Source: Alphaproteobacteria bacterium (lineage in GTDB: Bacteria; Pseudomonadota; Alphaproteobacteria; UBA8366). From it: 64,000 bases of DNA. The stretch covers positions 1-64,000 of the forward strand of contig JAJFJD010000033.1 in assembly GCA_021774335.1 (NCBI GenBank). The letters are read 5' to 3'. The notes under the pieces are model-generated. The model did not search any database, had not been told where the DNA came from, and worked only from the letters and a program-made list of their open reading frames with translations. Shown here in pieces: positions 8,450 through 17,113 of this stretch. The translations under genes and the position numbers were made by a program. Position 1 is the first letter of the stretch; each line of letters begins with the position of its first letter.

Positions 8450-9730
8450 ATGGCTATTCTTCTCGGCGCCATCGCAGATGATTCGACCGGCGCGACCGAC
8501 GTCGCCAATACGTTGGTCAAGGAAGGGATGCGCGCCGTGCAAACCATCGGCGTGCCGGATGGCGATATCGACCTGGGCGACGCCGAGGCCGTCGTCGTGG
8601 CATTGAAATCGCGAACGGCGCCGGTGGACGAAGCCGTGGATGCCTCCCGCGCGGCGCTGGCCTGGCTGCGCGGCCTGGGACCGCGGCAGTTTTTCTTCAA
8701 ATACTGCTCCACTTTCGATTCCACACCCGCGGGTAATATCGGCCCGGTTGCCGATGCCCTCCTCGCGGACCTGGACGCGGATTTCACCTTCCTATGCCCG
8801 GCTTTTCCGGACAATGGCCGGGTCGTCCGCGACGGACTCATATATGTGAACGGCGAGCTACTGGAAAACTCGTCAATGAAAGATCACCCACTGACGCCGA
8901 TGCGGGACTCACGAGTCGTGGAACTGATGCGGGTGCAGACGAACCGCGAGATTGGCCTGATCAAACAGGCGACCGTATCCGAAGGCCCCGCCGCCATCGC
9001 CACGGCGGTCGACGCGCTGCGACGGGATGGCGTCGCCTATGGCGTCATCGATACAGCCGGAAATGAAGACCTTCGCGCGATCGGCGCGGCAGCCGCGGAC
9101 CATGCCTTGGTCACCGGCGGGTCCGGCGCGGCCATGGGGCTCCCCGCAAATTTCCGCACCGCCGGGCTTCTGGGCGACCTGACTCCGGCGACGCTGCCGC
9201 AAGTATCCGGACGCGCCGCCGTCTTAGCGGGCAGTTGCAGCCGAGCGACACGGCAGCAGATCGCGATGGCCCAAAAGGATTGGCCGCATCGCAAGATCGA
9301 CGTCCACCGCATCGCCGCCGGCGATCCGGTGGTGGCCGACATTCTCGACTGGGCCGCGGCACAGGACACATCCACACCGGTTCTTATTTACGGCTCCGCC
9401 GATCCCGACGAAGTCGCCGTCATCCAAGCGCAATACGGCGTGACCGAAGCGGGCGAGATGGTCGAAGGAGTAATCGGCGAGGTCGCCGCCGGGCTGGTCG
9501 CGCAAGGCGTCCGGCGCGTGGTGGTTGCCGGGGGCGAGACGGCCGGCGCGGTCGTATCGGCGCTCAGCGTCAAAGCGCTCCGTATTGGCCCCGAGATCGA
9601 TACCGGCGTACCTTGGACCGAGACTCTGGGGACCGAGACCTTGGGTGGCCCGCCAATTGCGCTAGCACTCAAGTCGGGAAATTTCGGCGGCGAGGATTTC
9701 TTCGCCAAGGCATTAAGGATGCATCCATGA
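8450..9730 (+). CDS. otnK: 3-oxo-tetronate kinase, OtnK (DUF1537 four-carbon acid sugar kinase)
   Basis: The product is 426 residues from the ATG at 8450, which follows AGGAC; the longer open frame upstream has no family similarity. The N-terminal sugar-binding domain opens with IADDSTGATD (residues 8-17), the hallmark of this kinase family, and the C-terminal half has the glycine-rich nucleotide-binding segment VVAGGETAGAV. OtnK phosphorylates 3-oxo-tetronate (from threonate or erythronate) at O-4. The stop overlaps the start of otnC (ATGA), so the two are translationally coupled consecutive steps. The dehydrogenase and the OtnI isomerase that usually accompany them are not in the window. 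D-threonate or D-erythronate kinases of the same superfamily remain possible, but the otnC partner favours OtnK. Confidence 0.85.
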   Translation: MAILLGAIADDSTGATDVANTLVKEGMRAVQTIGVPDGDIDLGDAEAVVVALKSRTAPVDEAVDASRAALAWLRGLGPRQFFFKYCSTFDSTPAGNIGPVADALLADLDADFTFLCPAFPDNGRVVRDGLIYVNGELLENSSMKDHPLTPMRDSRVVELMRVQTNREIGLIKQATVSEGPAAIATAVDALRRDGVAYGVIDTAGNEDLRAIGAAAADHALVTGGSGAAMGLPANFRTAGLLGDLTPATLPQVSGRAAVLAGSCSRATRQQIAMAQKDWPHRKIDVHRIAAGDPVVADILDWAAAQDTSTPVLIYGSADPDEVAVIQAQYGVTEAGEMVEGVIGEVAAGLVAQGVRRVVVAGGETAGAVVSALSVKALRIGPEIDTGVPWTETLGTETLGGPPIALALKSGNFGGEDFFAKALRMHP

Positions 9731-10359
9731 CCGAGACGAAATTGCGCGACCGGATCGTCACGCTCGCCCGGTCAATCTACGATCGGGGACTGACCTTCGG
9801 GTCGTCCGGCAATATCAGCGTGCGCGTCGAGGACGGCTGGCTGATGACGCCGACCGGATCATCGATGGGCGAACTCGACCCAGCCCGCTTGTCAAAGCTG
9901 GGGCCGGACGGCACACATCTCTCCGGCGACAAACCAACCAAGGAAACATTTCTGCACGCCGCGATGTATGAGCAGCGCCAGGACTGTGAGGCCGTGGTGC
10001 ATCTCCATTCGACGCACTCGGTCGCGGTGAGCTGTCTCGACGGCATCGACCCGGCGAACGTGATGCCGCCAATCACGGCCTATTACGTAATGCGCATCGG
10101 GACGTTGCCGCTCGTGCCCTATTTCGCGCCCGGCGACCTGGATCTCGCCAAGGCGGTGCGCGAGATGGCGTCGGACCACCATGCGGTCCTGCTTGCGAAC
10201 CACGGACCGGTCGTTGCCGGCAAATCGCTGGAAGACGCGGTTTACGCGACGGAAGAGTTGGAAGAGACGGCGAAACTGTTTCTATTGCTGCACCAACACA
10301 AGACGCGGTATCTGACACCCGAACAGGTCGCAGACCTGCACCGCCGTTTTCCCAGTTAA
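9727..10359 (+). CDS. otnC: 3-oxo-tetronate 4-phosphate decarboxylase, OtnC (class II aldolase family)
   Basis: This 210-residue protein is a class II aldolase/adducin family member. GSSGNIS (residues 25-31), TPTGSSMGEL (41-50), Glu73, His92 and His94 (HLHSTHS) and His159 (ANHGP) form the phosphate site and the metal and acid-base centre. In tetronate catabolism OtnC decarboxylates 3-oxo-tetronate 4-phosphate to dihydroxyacetone phosphate. It overlaps otnK by 4 bp and is followed 9 bp later by a methyltransferase gene. A fuculose-phosphate-type aldolase is the main alternative on sequence alone, but the kinase partner makes OtnC more likely. Confidence 0.83.
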   Translation: MTETKLRDRIVTLARSIYDRGLTFGSSGNISVRVEDGWLMTPTGSSMGELDPARLSKLGPDGTHLSGDKPTKETFLHAAMYEQRQDCEAVVHLHSTHSVAVSCLDGIDPANVMPPITAYYVMRIGTLPLVPYFAPGDLDLAKAVREMASDHHAVLLANHGPVVAGKSLEDAVYATEELEETAKLFLLLHQHKTRYLTPEQVADLHRRFPS

Positions 10360-10368
10360 GGAGCGATC

Positions 10369-10944
10369 ATGGCCGACAGACTTGGCATGGACCCAGCCCG
10401 CATTGAGCGGCTGCGCAGTCCCGACCGGTTGGAGTATTTCGACCCGGACAAGATTTGGGACGAGTTGAACCCACCATCCGATTGCACGGTGATCGATATC
10501 GGCACCGGCGTCGGCTTCATCGCGCTGCCCTTCGCCGAACGCTTTCCCAACGCTACGGTCTACGGCTGCGACATCCTCGACGGCATGATCGAGCTGCTGA
10601 CGGAGGATGCGGCTGCCCGCGGCCTCGGCAATGTCAAAGGGATCGTCATGGAGCCGAATTCGATCGCCCTGCCGGATGACGCCGTCGACATCATCGTGAT
10701 GGCGCAGCTTCATCATGAGTTGGACGCGCCGGCCCCGTTGCTCGCCGAGTGCAAGCGGCTGCTGCGCCCGGGCGGGACGATCACCATCGTGGATTGGGCC
10801 GACGCGGACAACGGCAAGAGCCCGCCCGCCGGACGGCGTGTCCCCGTGGCGCGCCTACGCGACGAGCTGACGACCGCCGGCTTCACGGCGTTGGATCTGC
10901 ATGATGTCTACGAATTTCACACGTTCATGACTGGCACGGCATAG
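10369..10944 (+). CDS. Class I SAM-dependent methyltransferase
   Basis: A 191-residue protein with the SAM-binding motif VIDIGTGVGF (residues 41-50), an acidic residue at the end of strand 2 (YGCDILDG), and the post-motif LRPGGTITIVDWAD typical of Methyltransf_11/25 proteins. The fold is small, without an obvious substrate domain. An AAGGAGCGATC ribosome site precedes the ATG, and only 9 bp separate it from otnC, so it is in the tetronate operon. Its substrate is unknown and a methylation step is not part of described tetronate degradation. Confidence 0.8.
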   Translation: MADRLGMDPARIERLRSPDRLEYFDPDKIWDELNPPSDCTVIDIGTGVGFIALPFAERFPNATVYGCDILDGMIELLTEDAAARGLGNVKGIVMEPNSIALPDDAVDIIVMAQLHHELDAPAPLLAECKRLLRPGGTITIVDWADADNGKSPPAGRRVPVARLRDELTTAGFTALDLHDVYEFHTFMTGTA

Positions 10945-10972
10945 CCGCCGTCCGGCCAGGTCCGTCAGCCGA

Positions 10973-11188
10973 TTAGACCAGAATATCGACCAGATGACCG
11001 CGACAACCGTCGCCTTGCACGGCTCGCAGGGCCAGGGTGAAACGGGCACTGTCCTCGCCGGTCATGCGATGCGCGTCCATCCGGACGACAGCCGCGGGCG
11101 GTGCGACCTTACGAACCGCTCGGGATACCCGGGGTTTCGGCACCGGGACCGTTAACGCCTGGAATGGCGCGATACTTGTGCTGCGCAT
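10973..11188 (-). CDS. Small hypothetical protein (71 aa)
   Basis: A short reading frame on the minus strand between two plus-strand operons. Its ATG is preceded by GGGGAGGAGG at good spacing, a strong ribosome site that is unlikely by chance. The protein is basic in its N-terminal half (VPKPRVSRAVRKV) with a more ordered end (ARFTLALRAVQGDGC). No family is recognised. It could be a genuine small gene or an accidental frame; the ribosome site is the main support. Confidence 0.4.
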   Translation of the reverse strand: MRSTSIAPFQALTVPVPKPRVSRAVRKVAPPAAVVRMDAHRMTGEDSARFTLALRAVQGDGCRGHLVDILV

Positions 11189-11605
11189 GGGGGCCTCCTC
11201 CCCGGCAGCGATTCATTATTCTTATACGCTGCTCTGACCCCATTCTGGCCGATCCGCAATGACGCCCCTATCGTCCAGAAGGACGAGAGGCCTCGTCCGA
11301 AAGGGCTATGCGCGATGACCTCCTTTCCACGGTTCAGATCGCTCAAAACCCGTCGATCTTATTTATTTTGCACAGGAAATACCCGGCCCCTACAATGCCA
11401 TGGTGAAAAAATAAGCAGGGGCGGTACCGAAGACGACACTCGCTACCCGGAAACCCTCGCGACTCTCGGTGTTGGCCTGCCAGTTGCAAAGCAGGTCATG
11501 ACTCGGTTCGGTAAAGACAACGCGGGACGGCGTGTCTTAAGCTTTTCGATAGAGCGCGCCCCGTTGCGTTTAAGCGGCAACAAAAACCTGACAGGAGGGC
11601 TTCAA
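11189..11605. promoter_or_regulatory. Upstream region of the second TRAP operon
   Basis: About 400 bp without a convincing gene; the open frame extending left of dctP here lacks any protein-like character. A perfect 7-bp inverted repeat GGACGAG/CTCGTCC with a 4-nt loop lies at 11281-11298 and is not followed by a T run, so it could be an operator. The ACAGGAGGGC ribosome site for dctP is at 11591-11600. The promoter itself was not located. Confidence 0.35.
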
Positions 11606-12577
11606 ATGCTTTCACTACGAAAATTGGCCATCGCAGCGGCAACTGCCTGCATCGTCGCCATGCCGGTTTCGGCGGCGGAATGGGTAATGTCCAGCGGATA
11701 TCCGGACAACAACTTCCACACTGCCAACATCAAGAAATTTATCGACGAAGTCGGAACCAAGTCCGGCGGAAAGCTGAAGATCACGCTGCATTCGAACGGT
11801 ACGCTGATCAAACTCGACGCGACCAAGCGCGCGGTCCAGTCCAACCAGATTCCCATCGGTGAGATTCGGCTCGGCGTCTACGGCAACGAGGACCCGATGT
11901 ACATCCTCGCCGGACTGCCCTTCATCGCCGGCACGTATGATGAAGCCTGGAAGCTGAAGGACGTTCAGAAGCCCTATTTCGACAAGCTGTTCGCGAAGAA
12001 CGGCATGAAGATTCTATTCTATTCGCCGTGGCCGGGCCAAGGTTTCTACACCAAGTTTTCAGTGAAGAAGACCGCGGACTTCAAGGGCAAGAAATTGCGC
12101 ATCTATTCGACCGCGACCAAGAAGATGGGCGAGATGCTCGGCTTCAACGCAACCATCCTGCCGTTCGCGGAAATTCCGCAAGCCTTCTCGACCGGCCTGA
12201 TTGAAGCGCTGTTCACCAGCCCGCAGACCGGTATCGACATCCAGGCCTGGGACAATACCTCGAACTTCACCTATGCCGGCGCCATCCTGTCGAAGAACGC
12301 AGTGATCGTGAACGCCCGCGCGTTCAAGAAGCTGCCCGCCGACGTGCAGAAGGTCGTCATGGCTGCTGCCGCGACCGCCGAGAAACGAGCTTGGGAATTG
12401 AGCAAGGAAACCACCGCTAAGCAAAAGGGTATCCTTACCAAGAACGGCATGAAGGTCGCCGATGCACCGGCCGGCCTCATCTCGGACATGAAGAAGATCG
12501 GCAAGTCCATGATGGAAGACTGGAAGAAGACCGCCAGTCCCGAAGCCAAGGCCGTTCTCGCCGAATACCTGAAGTAA
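11606..12577 (+). CDS. TRAP transporter substrate-binding protein, DctP family (second system)
   Basis: The 323-residue precursor starts at the ATG following AGGAGGGC. It has a signal peptide cleaved near PVSAAEW (about residue 24), giving a mature protein of the usual DctP length. Arg165 in GKKLRIYS matches the conserved carboxylate-binding arginine, followed by the EIPQAFSTGLIEAL segment of the family. It is the first gene of a dctP-dctQ-dctM operon on the plus strand. The genes immediately downstream encode deacetylase-fold and N-carbamoylase-type hydrolases, so the ligand may be an acidic amide or ureide. It is not closely similar to the first DctP. Confidence 0.92.
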   Translation: MLSLRKLAIAAATACIVAMPVSAAEWVMSSGYPDNNFHTANIKKFIDEVGTKSGGKLKITLHSNGTLIKLDATKRAVQSNQIPIGEIRLGVYGNEDPMYILAGLPFIAGTYDEAWKLKDVQKPYFDKLFAKNGMKILFYSPWPGQGFYTKFSVKKTADFKGKKLRIYSTATKKMGEMLGFNATILPFAEIPQAFSTGLIEALFTSPQTGIDIQAWDNTSNFTYAGAILSKNAVIVNARAFKKLPADVQKVVMAAAATAEKRAWELSKETTAKQKGILTKNGMKVADAPAGLISDMKKIGKSMMEDWKKTASPEAKAVLAEYLK

Positions 12578-12613
12578 ACGGGTAGGCTTTTTCCGCCCAT
12601 CCAACCAACCGCC

Positions 12614-12649
12614 GGAATGGCCGTGCTGATTCAACAGCACGGCCGTTCC
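12614..12649 (+). terminator. Intercistronic hairpin between dctP and dctQ (second system)
   Basis: Arms GGAATGGCCGTGCTG (12614-12628) and CAGCACGGCCGTTCC (12635-12649) form a 15-bp stem with one G-U pair and a 6-nt loop. It sits 36 bp after the dctP stop and about 20 bp before dctQ. There is no T run, so RNA stabilisation or partial attenuation is more likely than a full terminator. It probably lets the binding protein outnumber the permease. Confidence 0.7.
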
Positions 12650-12668
12650 AGCGCGGCGAGGCGCCGGT

Positions 12669-13208
12669 ATGCGTAATTTTCTCGATCGGCTCTATCTGGT
12701 CAGCGGTTATCTGGCGGCATTTTTTCTGTTCGCTATCGGCGCGACCATCGTGCTGCAGATTGTCGGCCGCTTCTTTGGTGTTGCCATCGATTCGACTGAA
12801 TTGTCCGGATTCTGCCTGGCCGCAAGTTCCTTCCTGGGGCTCGCCTACGCCCTCAAAGGCGGCACCCATGTGCGGGTCAACCTGCTGATCCGAAGCTTCC
12901 GCGGCAAGGCGAAGAAAGCCATCGAATTGTGGTGCTGCGGTGCCGGTGCCATCGCGGTCGGATACTTTGCCGTCAACTCGATCCTGTTCGCGTACGAATC
13001 CTTCGAATTCGGTGATAAGAGCCCCGGCCTGATCGCCGCGCCCTTCTGGATTCCGCAATCTGGCATGGCCATCGGCGCGACGATCCTGACAATCGCGTTG
13101 ATCGATGAGTTCGTCCGCATCGCCAAGGGGCAGGTGCCGAGCTACGAAGCAAACATCGATGCGGTTCTCGGCGACGAACCGCCGCCAGAAGAACAAAGAG
13201 CGTCATAG
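12669..13208 (+). CDS. TRAP transporter small permease, DctQ family (second system)
   Basis: A 179-residue membrane protein with about four membrane segments and the DctQ family pattern around ALKGGTHVRVNLLI. It follows dctP after the hairpin and lies 9 bp before dctM, so permease subunits are co-translated. The C-terminus is acidic and cytoplasmic (GDEPPPEEQ). It forms the membrane complex with the DctM protein. Confidence 0.9.
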   Translation: MRNFLDRLYLVSGYLAAFFLFAIGATIVLQIVGRFFGVAIDSTELSGFCLAASSFLGLAYALKGGTHVRVNLLIRSFRGKAKKAIELWCCGAGAIAVGYFAVNSILFAYESFEFGDKSPGLIAAPFWIPQSGMAIGATILTIALIDEFVRIAKGQVPSYEANIDAVLGDEPPPEEQRAS

Positions 13209-13217
13209 GAAGCCACC

Positions 13218-14522
13218 GTGGGAACAGCCGTCACTTCGATCGTCCTCGTCGTCGCCATGTTCACGTTCCTCGGGAGCGGCATCTGGGTCGCGATCTCGCT
13301 TCTCGCCGTGGGCTATGTCGCCCTCGAATTCTTCACGCCCGCACCGGCCGGATCGCTCTTGGCTTCCACCATCTGGGACGCAAGCTGGAATTGGGCGCTG
13401 ACAGCACTGCCCCTGTTCATCTGGATGGGCGAAATCCTTTTCCGGTCCCGCCTGTCCGAAGACATGTTCAAGGGCCTCGCGCCGTGGCTGAGCTGGCTGC
13501 CGGGCCGGTTACTGCATGTGAACATCGTCGGCTGCGGCGTGATGGCCGCCGTCGCGGGGTCATCGGCGGTCACCTGCGCCACCGTCGGCCGCATGAGCAT
13601 CCCGGAACTGAAGAAGCGCGGCTATGACGAAAACATGTGTATCGGCACCTTGGCCGGGTCGGGCACACTGGGCCTGCTGATCCCACCGTCGATCATGCTG
13701 ATCGTCTACGGCGTGGTCGCGCAGCAATCTATTGCGCGCATGTTCATCGCGGGCATTCTTCCGGGAATTCTGCTGGTGGCGATGTTCATGGGTTTCGTGA
13801 TCATCTGGTCGTGGATCTATCCGGACAAGACACCGCCCAACGACATTCGCATGACCTTCCGCGAGAAGGTCTGGAGTTCGCGCCGGCTCATCCCGGTCAT
13901 CTGCCTGATCATTTCCGTCATCGGCTCGATCTACGGCGGCATCGCAACACCGACCGAGGCGGCAACCCTCGGCGTGATCGGTGCCCTGGTACTGGCCGCT
14001 ATCAGCGGCAACCTGAACTGGGCGACCTTCGTCGACAGTCTGATGGGTGCGATGAAGACAAGCTGCATGATCGCCTTCATCCTCGTCGCCGCCGCCTTTC
14101 TCTCGATCTCGATGGGCTTCACCGGCTTGCCCCGCGCGCTGGCCGGATGGGTCAATGGTCTGGGATTGTCCGTGCCCGCGCTGCTTTGCGTCCTGACGAT
14201 ATTCTTCATCATCCTCGGCTGCTTTCTCGACGGTGTATCGATGATGGTGCTGACCGCGTCGGTCGTGTTGCCGATGGTGCAGAATGCCGGGATCGACTTG
14301 ATCTGGTTCGGAATCTATATCGTGATCGTGGTCGAGATGGCGCAGATCACGCCACCGGTCGGCTTCAACCTGTTCGTCCTGCAAGGCATGACCGGACGCG
14401 ATATCATTCAGGTGACGAAAGCGTCGATTCCGTTCTTCTGCGTCATGCTGGCGAGTATCGTCGTCCTCGCGGTCTTCCCGGAAATTGCGACCTTCCTGCC
14501 GAAATACATGGTGCAGCGCTAG
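13218..14522 (+). CDS. TRAP transporter large permease, DctM family (second system)
   Basis: The 434-residue protein begins at a GTG preceded by AGGAAGCCACC. It has about 12 membrane helices and the DctM landmarks AVAGSSAVTCATVGRMSIPE (about residues 111-130) and PTEAATLGVIGALV. It is the transport channel of the second TRAP system. It ends 4 bp before the convergent deacetylase-family gene at 14526, with no terminator hairpin visible between them. Confidence 0.93.
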   Translation: MGTAVTSIVLVVAMFTFLGSGIWVAISLLAVGYVALEFFTPAPAGSLLASTIWDASWNWALTALPLFIWMGEILFRSRLSEDMFKGLAPWLSWLPGRLLHVNIVGCGVMAAVAGSSAVTCATVGRMSIPELKKRGYDENMCIGTLAGSGTLGLLIPPSIMLIVYGVVAQQSIARMFIAGILPGILLVAMFMGFVIIWSWIYPDKTPPNDIRMTFREKVWSSRRLIPVICLIISVIGSIYGGIATPTEAATLGVIGALVLAAISGNLNWATFVDSLMGAMKTSCMIAFILVAAAFLSISMGFTGLPRALAGWVNGLGLSVPALLCVLTIFFIILGCFLDGVSMMVLTASVVLPMVQNAGIDLIWFGIYIVIVVEMAQITPPVGFNLFVLQGMTGRDIIQVTKASIPFFCVMLASIVVLAVFPEIATFLPKYMVQR

Positions 14523-14525
14523 CGC

Positions 14526-15446
14526 CTAGCCGGCGTCCGGCCAATCGGACAAGCCGTTGAGACGCCGCCAGTGGCGGGCGATCTGTTCGCGCCGGGCGAA
14601 CCACACGCCACCCTTCTCACGCATGTGATCAAGCAAGGCTTCGAGCCCGCCGATCCGGCCAGGCCGGCCGATCAAACGCAGGTGCAATCCGATCGACATC
14701 ATCTTCGGCGTGGTCTTCCCTTCCCGCCATAGGCAGTCGAAGGCGTCGATACAATAACGCGAAAAATCCTCGCCATGAACGAACCCTGCGCCGGGATTGA
14801 ACCGCATGTCGTTCGTATCAAACGCATAGGGCAGCACCACATGCGGCCGGTCGGCGACGGTTTCGATATACGGCAGGTCGTCGTTATAGGCGTTGGAGTC
14901 ATATAGGAACCCACCCTCCTCGACCAACAGTCGGCGGGTGTTAACCGACGTGGCGGACCGTGTGTGCCAACCAAGCGGCCGCACGCCTGCAACGTCACCG
15001 ATCGTTGCGACCGTGTCGGCGATCACCTGACGTTCGTGGTCTTCTTCCATGCCGGAATGGGTTTCCCAGCGATAGCTGTGCGCGGATATCTCATGCCCGC
15101 GCCGCCGCATGTCCTCGGCCAGCCACCGCGACCGCTTCAACGCCCGGGCGCAGCAACTCATCGTCGCCGTGATGCCGCGCTCCTCAAGGACCCGCGCAAT
15201 CCGCCAATAGGCCGCGCGCGTGCCGTATTCGAAATGCGATTCCATGCAGAGGTCGGGAAGGCCGGTTACCTCGTCGCTCGCCTTTGCCTCATAGGTGCCC
15301 TCGTTCCGCTCGTCACCGTCCGACACGCTGAGTTCCGCGCCTTCTTCTACGTTCACGACGAGCGAGACCGCGACCCGAGCGCCTTCCGGCCAATCGGCTT
15401 GCGGCGGCGTTTCGCCGTATCCCTTGAAGTCGCGTGTGCCGGCCAT
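14526..15446 (-). CDS. Polysaccharide deacetylase family protein, PuuE/allantoinase-like
   Basis: The 306-residue product is taken from the ATG at 15446, which follows AGGAGG; the longer frame overlaps the next gene. YGETPPQADWPEGARVAVSL near the N-terminus is the signature of the PuuE branch of the NodB fold, which includes cofactor-poor allantoinases. HEISAHSYRWETH (118-130) supplies the motif histidines. Members hydrolyse cyclic ureides or amides rather than chitin. It is 23 bp after the racemase-fold gene and co-directional with a second deacetylase-like protein (16220-17113). That neighbourhood, with an M20 carbamoylase-type gene, supports ureide or amide catabolism; the actual substrate is not known. 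Confidence 0.82.
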   Translation of the reverse strand: MAGTRDFKGYGETPPQADWPEGARVAVSLVVNVEEGAELSVSDGDERNEGTYEAKASDEVTGLPDLCMESHFEYGTRAAYWRIARVLEERGITATMSCCARALKRSRWLAEDMRRRGHEISAHSYRWETHSGMEEDHERQVIADTVATIGDVAGVRPLGWHTRSATSVNTRRLLVEEGGFLYDSNAYNDDLPYIETVADRPHVVLPYAFDTNDMRFNPGAGFVHGEDFSRYCIDAFDCLWREGKTTPKMMSIGLHLRLIGRPGRIGGLEALLDHMREKGGVWFARREQIARHWRRLNGLSDWPDAG

Positions 15447-15469
15447 GCCGTCGTCCTCCTTCGCGTTTC

Positions 15470-16195
15470 TTATGGTTCGCGGAACAACCGGCCCCACCCG
15501 GACACCCGAGCCGGATCCGCGCCCGCCATTTTCATCGACTTCCACAACGCGGTCGACACCGTGTCATAGACCGGCAGGCCGGTTTCCGCTTCCAGCTTTT
15601 CGGCGAGCTGCGCGCTTTTTAGATTGGTCGAGAAGGTCGTGATCGCCTGCGGTCCGGCTTTGGCTACGTCGCGCACCATCTCCTCGATCACCGATTCCTC
15701 GACCTCGGCGAAATCGAAATTCACTTCGATGTCGAGATGCCGTTCAGCGCTGCAGTCGATCCCGCTCTTGGCGTAGTTGGCGACGATAGCGTCCTGCACG
15801 CCGTGACTGTAAGGCGTAACCAGGCCCAGCTGTTCGACGCCGGTATCGCGCAGCACATCGTTCAAGGCCAGGACCGACGTGGTCGCGGGCACGCCGGTTT
15901 CCTCGGTGATCTGACGGCATAATTCCTCGTCCGTGTCGAAACCGCGCCAACCGGAGGACGTGCCGTTCCAGCAAATGACATGGACATGCGCTTCGGCGAG
16001 CATGCGGGCCGCGGCGAGCATCGGCTCAAGCTGGAACTGACCCAGCCCGTATTCCGACAGCGAGATTTCCGTGACCTGGAACCGCCCGAAATGAGCGGTG
16101 ATATCCGGCAGGTCGTGCAGCATGGCCGCCGTCAACGGCTCCAGCGCCGTGTTCGAGGACGGCGTGAGCATGCCGAGCCGCTTGCGATTGGTCAT
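15470..16195 (-). CDS. Asp/Glu racemase-fold protein (maleate isomerase/arylmalonate decarboxylase type)
   Basis: This 241-residue protein has the two-lobed fold of the maleate isomerase/arylmalonate decarboxylase family. LGMLTPSSNTALEP (residues 7-20) matches the family's N-terminal substrate loop. The usual first catalytic Cys position is Gly78 (NGTSS), as in arylmalonate decarboxylase, and the second Cys position is Ser189 (TTFSTNLKS). So neither catalytic cysteine is present. The enzyme may use a serine, or catalyse a different reaction such as decarboxylation or hydrolysis of a malonate-like or ureide intermediate. It lies in a minus-strand operon between two deacetylase-fold genes. Confidence 0.75.
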   Translation of the reverse strand: MTNRKRLGMLTPSSNTALEPLTAAMLHDLPDITAHFGRFQVTEISLSEYGLGQFQLEPMLAAARMLAEAHVHVICWNGTSSGWRGFDTDEELCRQITEETGVPATTSVLALNDVLRDTGVEQLGLVTPYSHGVQDAIVANYAKSGIDCSAERHLDIEVNFDFAEVEESVIEEMVRDVAKAGPQAITTFSTNLKSAQLAEKLEAETGLPVYDTVSTALWKSMKMAGADPARVSGWGRLFREP

Positions 16196-16219
16196 CGATC
16201 AATGTCTCCCTTATTCACC

Positions 16220-17113
16220 TTACGCAACCGCCGCGCCGTTTGTACCGTCGGCGTCGATGAACCAATCGCAAATCTCGCTGCCGGTCACGAACACCGTATC
16301 GTCGCGCGCCAACAACAGATCCAGCATCTTCTCCAGGTAATAGGCCCGGTGCGCCGGCCCCGTCAGATGTGGATGCAAGGCGATCGTCAGGACTTTCGGA
16401 TTGTGTTCCATCTCGCGCTCGAAGACCGGCAGCGTGCTCTCCAAACGGCGGAACATCTCGTCCGACGAATGCTTCTCGACCGCGGTGATCGGGGAATCGT
16501 TGAATTCGACGGTGTAGGGCAAACCGACCAGTGGACCGTGCTTGGTCCGCATCCAGCACGGCAGATCGTCTACATAAAAATCGGCCAACCAGTCGATGCC
16601 CTGCGCCTTCAACACATCCGGCGTGTCGAAGGTCTCGCCGATGCCCGGGCCAAGCCAGCCGCGTACTTTTTCGCCGGTGAAGGATTCCAGCCGCTCGAGG
16701 CATTGCTGAATTACCGCGGTCTCATCGTCCTCGCGCAGCAACGACCGTTGAATCCAGCCATGGCCGACAAATTCCCACCCGGCCTTGAGCATCGCTTCCG
16801 ACGCACTGGGATAGATGTCGCAGCAATAGGCGTTGATGAACGCACTGGCCTTGAGCCCGCGATCCGACAAGATGCCGAGGATACGCGGCACGCCGACGCG
16901 AACACCGTATTCCGCCCAGGCGAAGTTTCCGACGTCGGGGACCGGCGACTGGCCATGTGGCGCCGGCATGACCGTCCGCGGCATCGCCTGGTCGAACGGC
17001 CAATATTCGACATTCAGCACCACATGCACGATCAGGGATTTTCCGTTCAACGGCGCGATCGGCTTGCGCTCGGTCATCATCTCGAAGGGGATTCGGGGAT
17101 TTGAGTCGGGCAT
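16220..17113 (-). CDS. Polysaccharide deacetylase-fold protein, PuuE-related
   Basis: A 297-residue protein with a NodB-type fold. GWEFVGHGW (112-120) contains the motif histidine, and a second histidine pair lies in LTIALHPHLTG (about 244-254). It is shorter and diverged from the 14526 protein, with little identity outside the motifs, so the two are not a recent duplication. An AGGA ribosome site precedes the ATG. It starts the minus-strand run 17113-14526 and is divergent from the N-carbamoylase-like gene at 17302, with a shared control region between. Hydrolysis of an amide or ureide is the likely chemistry. Confidence 0.8.
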   Translation of the reverse strand: MPDSNPRIPFEMMTERKPIAPLNGKSLIVHVVLNVEYWPFDQAMPRTVMPAPHGQSPVPDVGNFAWAEYGVRVGVPRILGILSDRGLKASAFINAYCCDIYPSASEAMLKAGWEFVGHGWIQRSLLREDDETAVIQQCLERLESFTGEKVRGWLGPGIGETFDTPDVLKAQGIDWLADFYVDDLPCWMRTKHGPLVGLPYTVEFNDSPITAVEKHSSDEMFRRLESTLPVFEREMEHNPKVLTIALHPHLTGPAHRAYYLEKMLDLLLARDDTVFVTGSEICDWFIDADGTNGAAVA

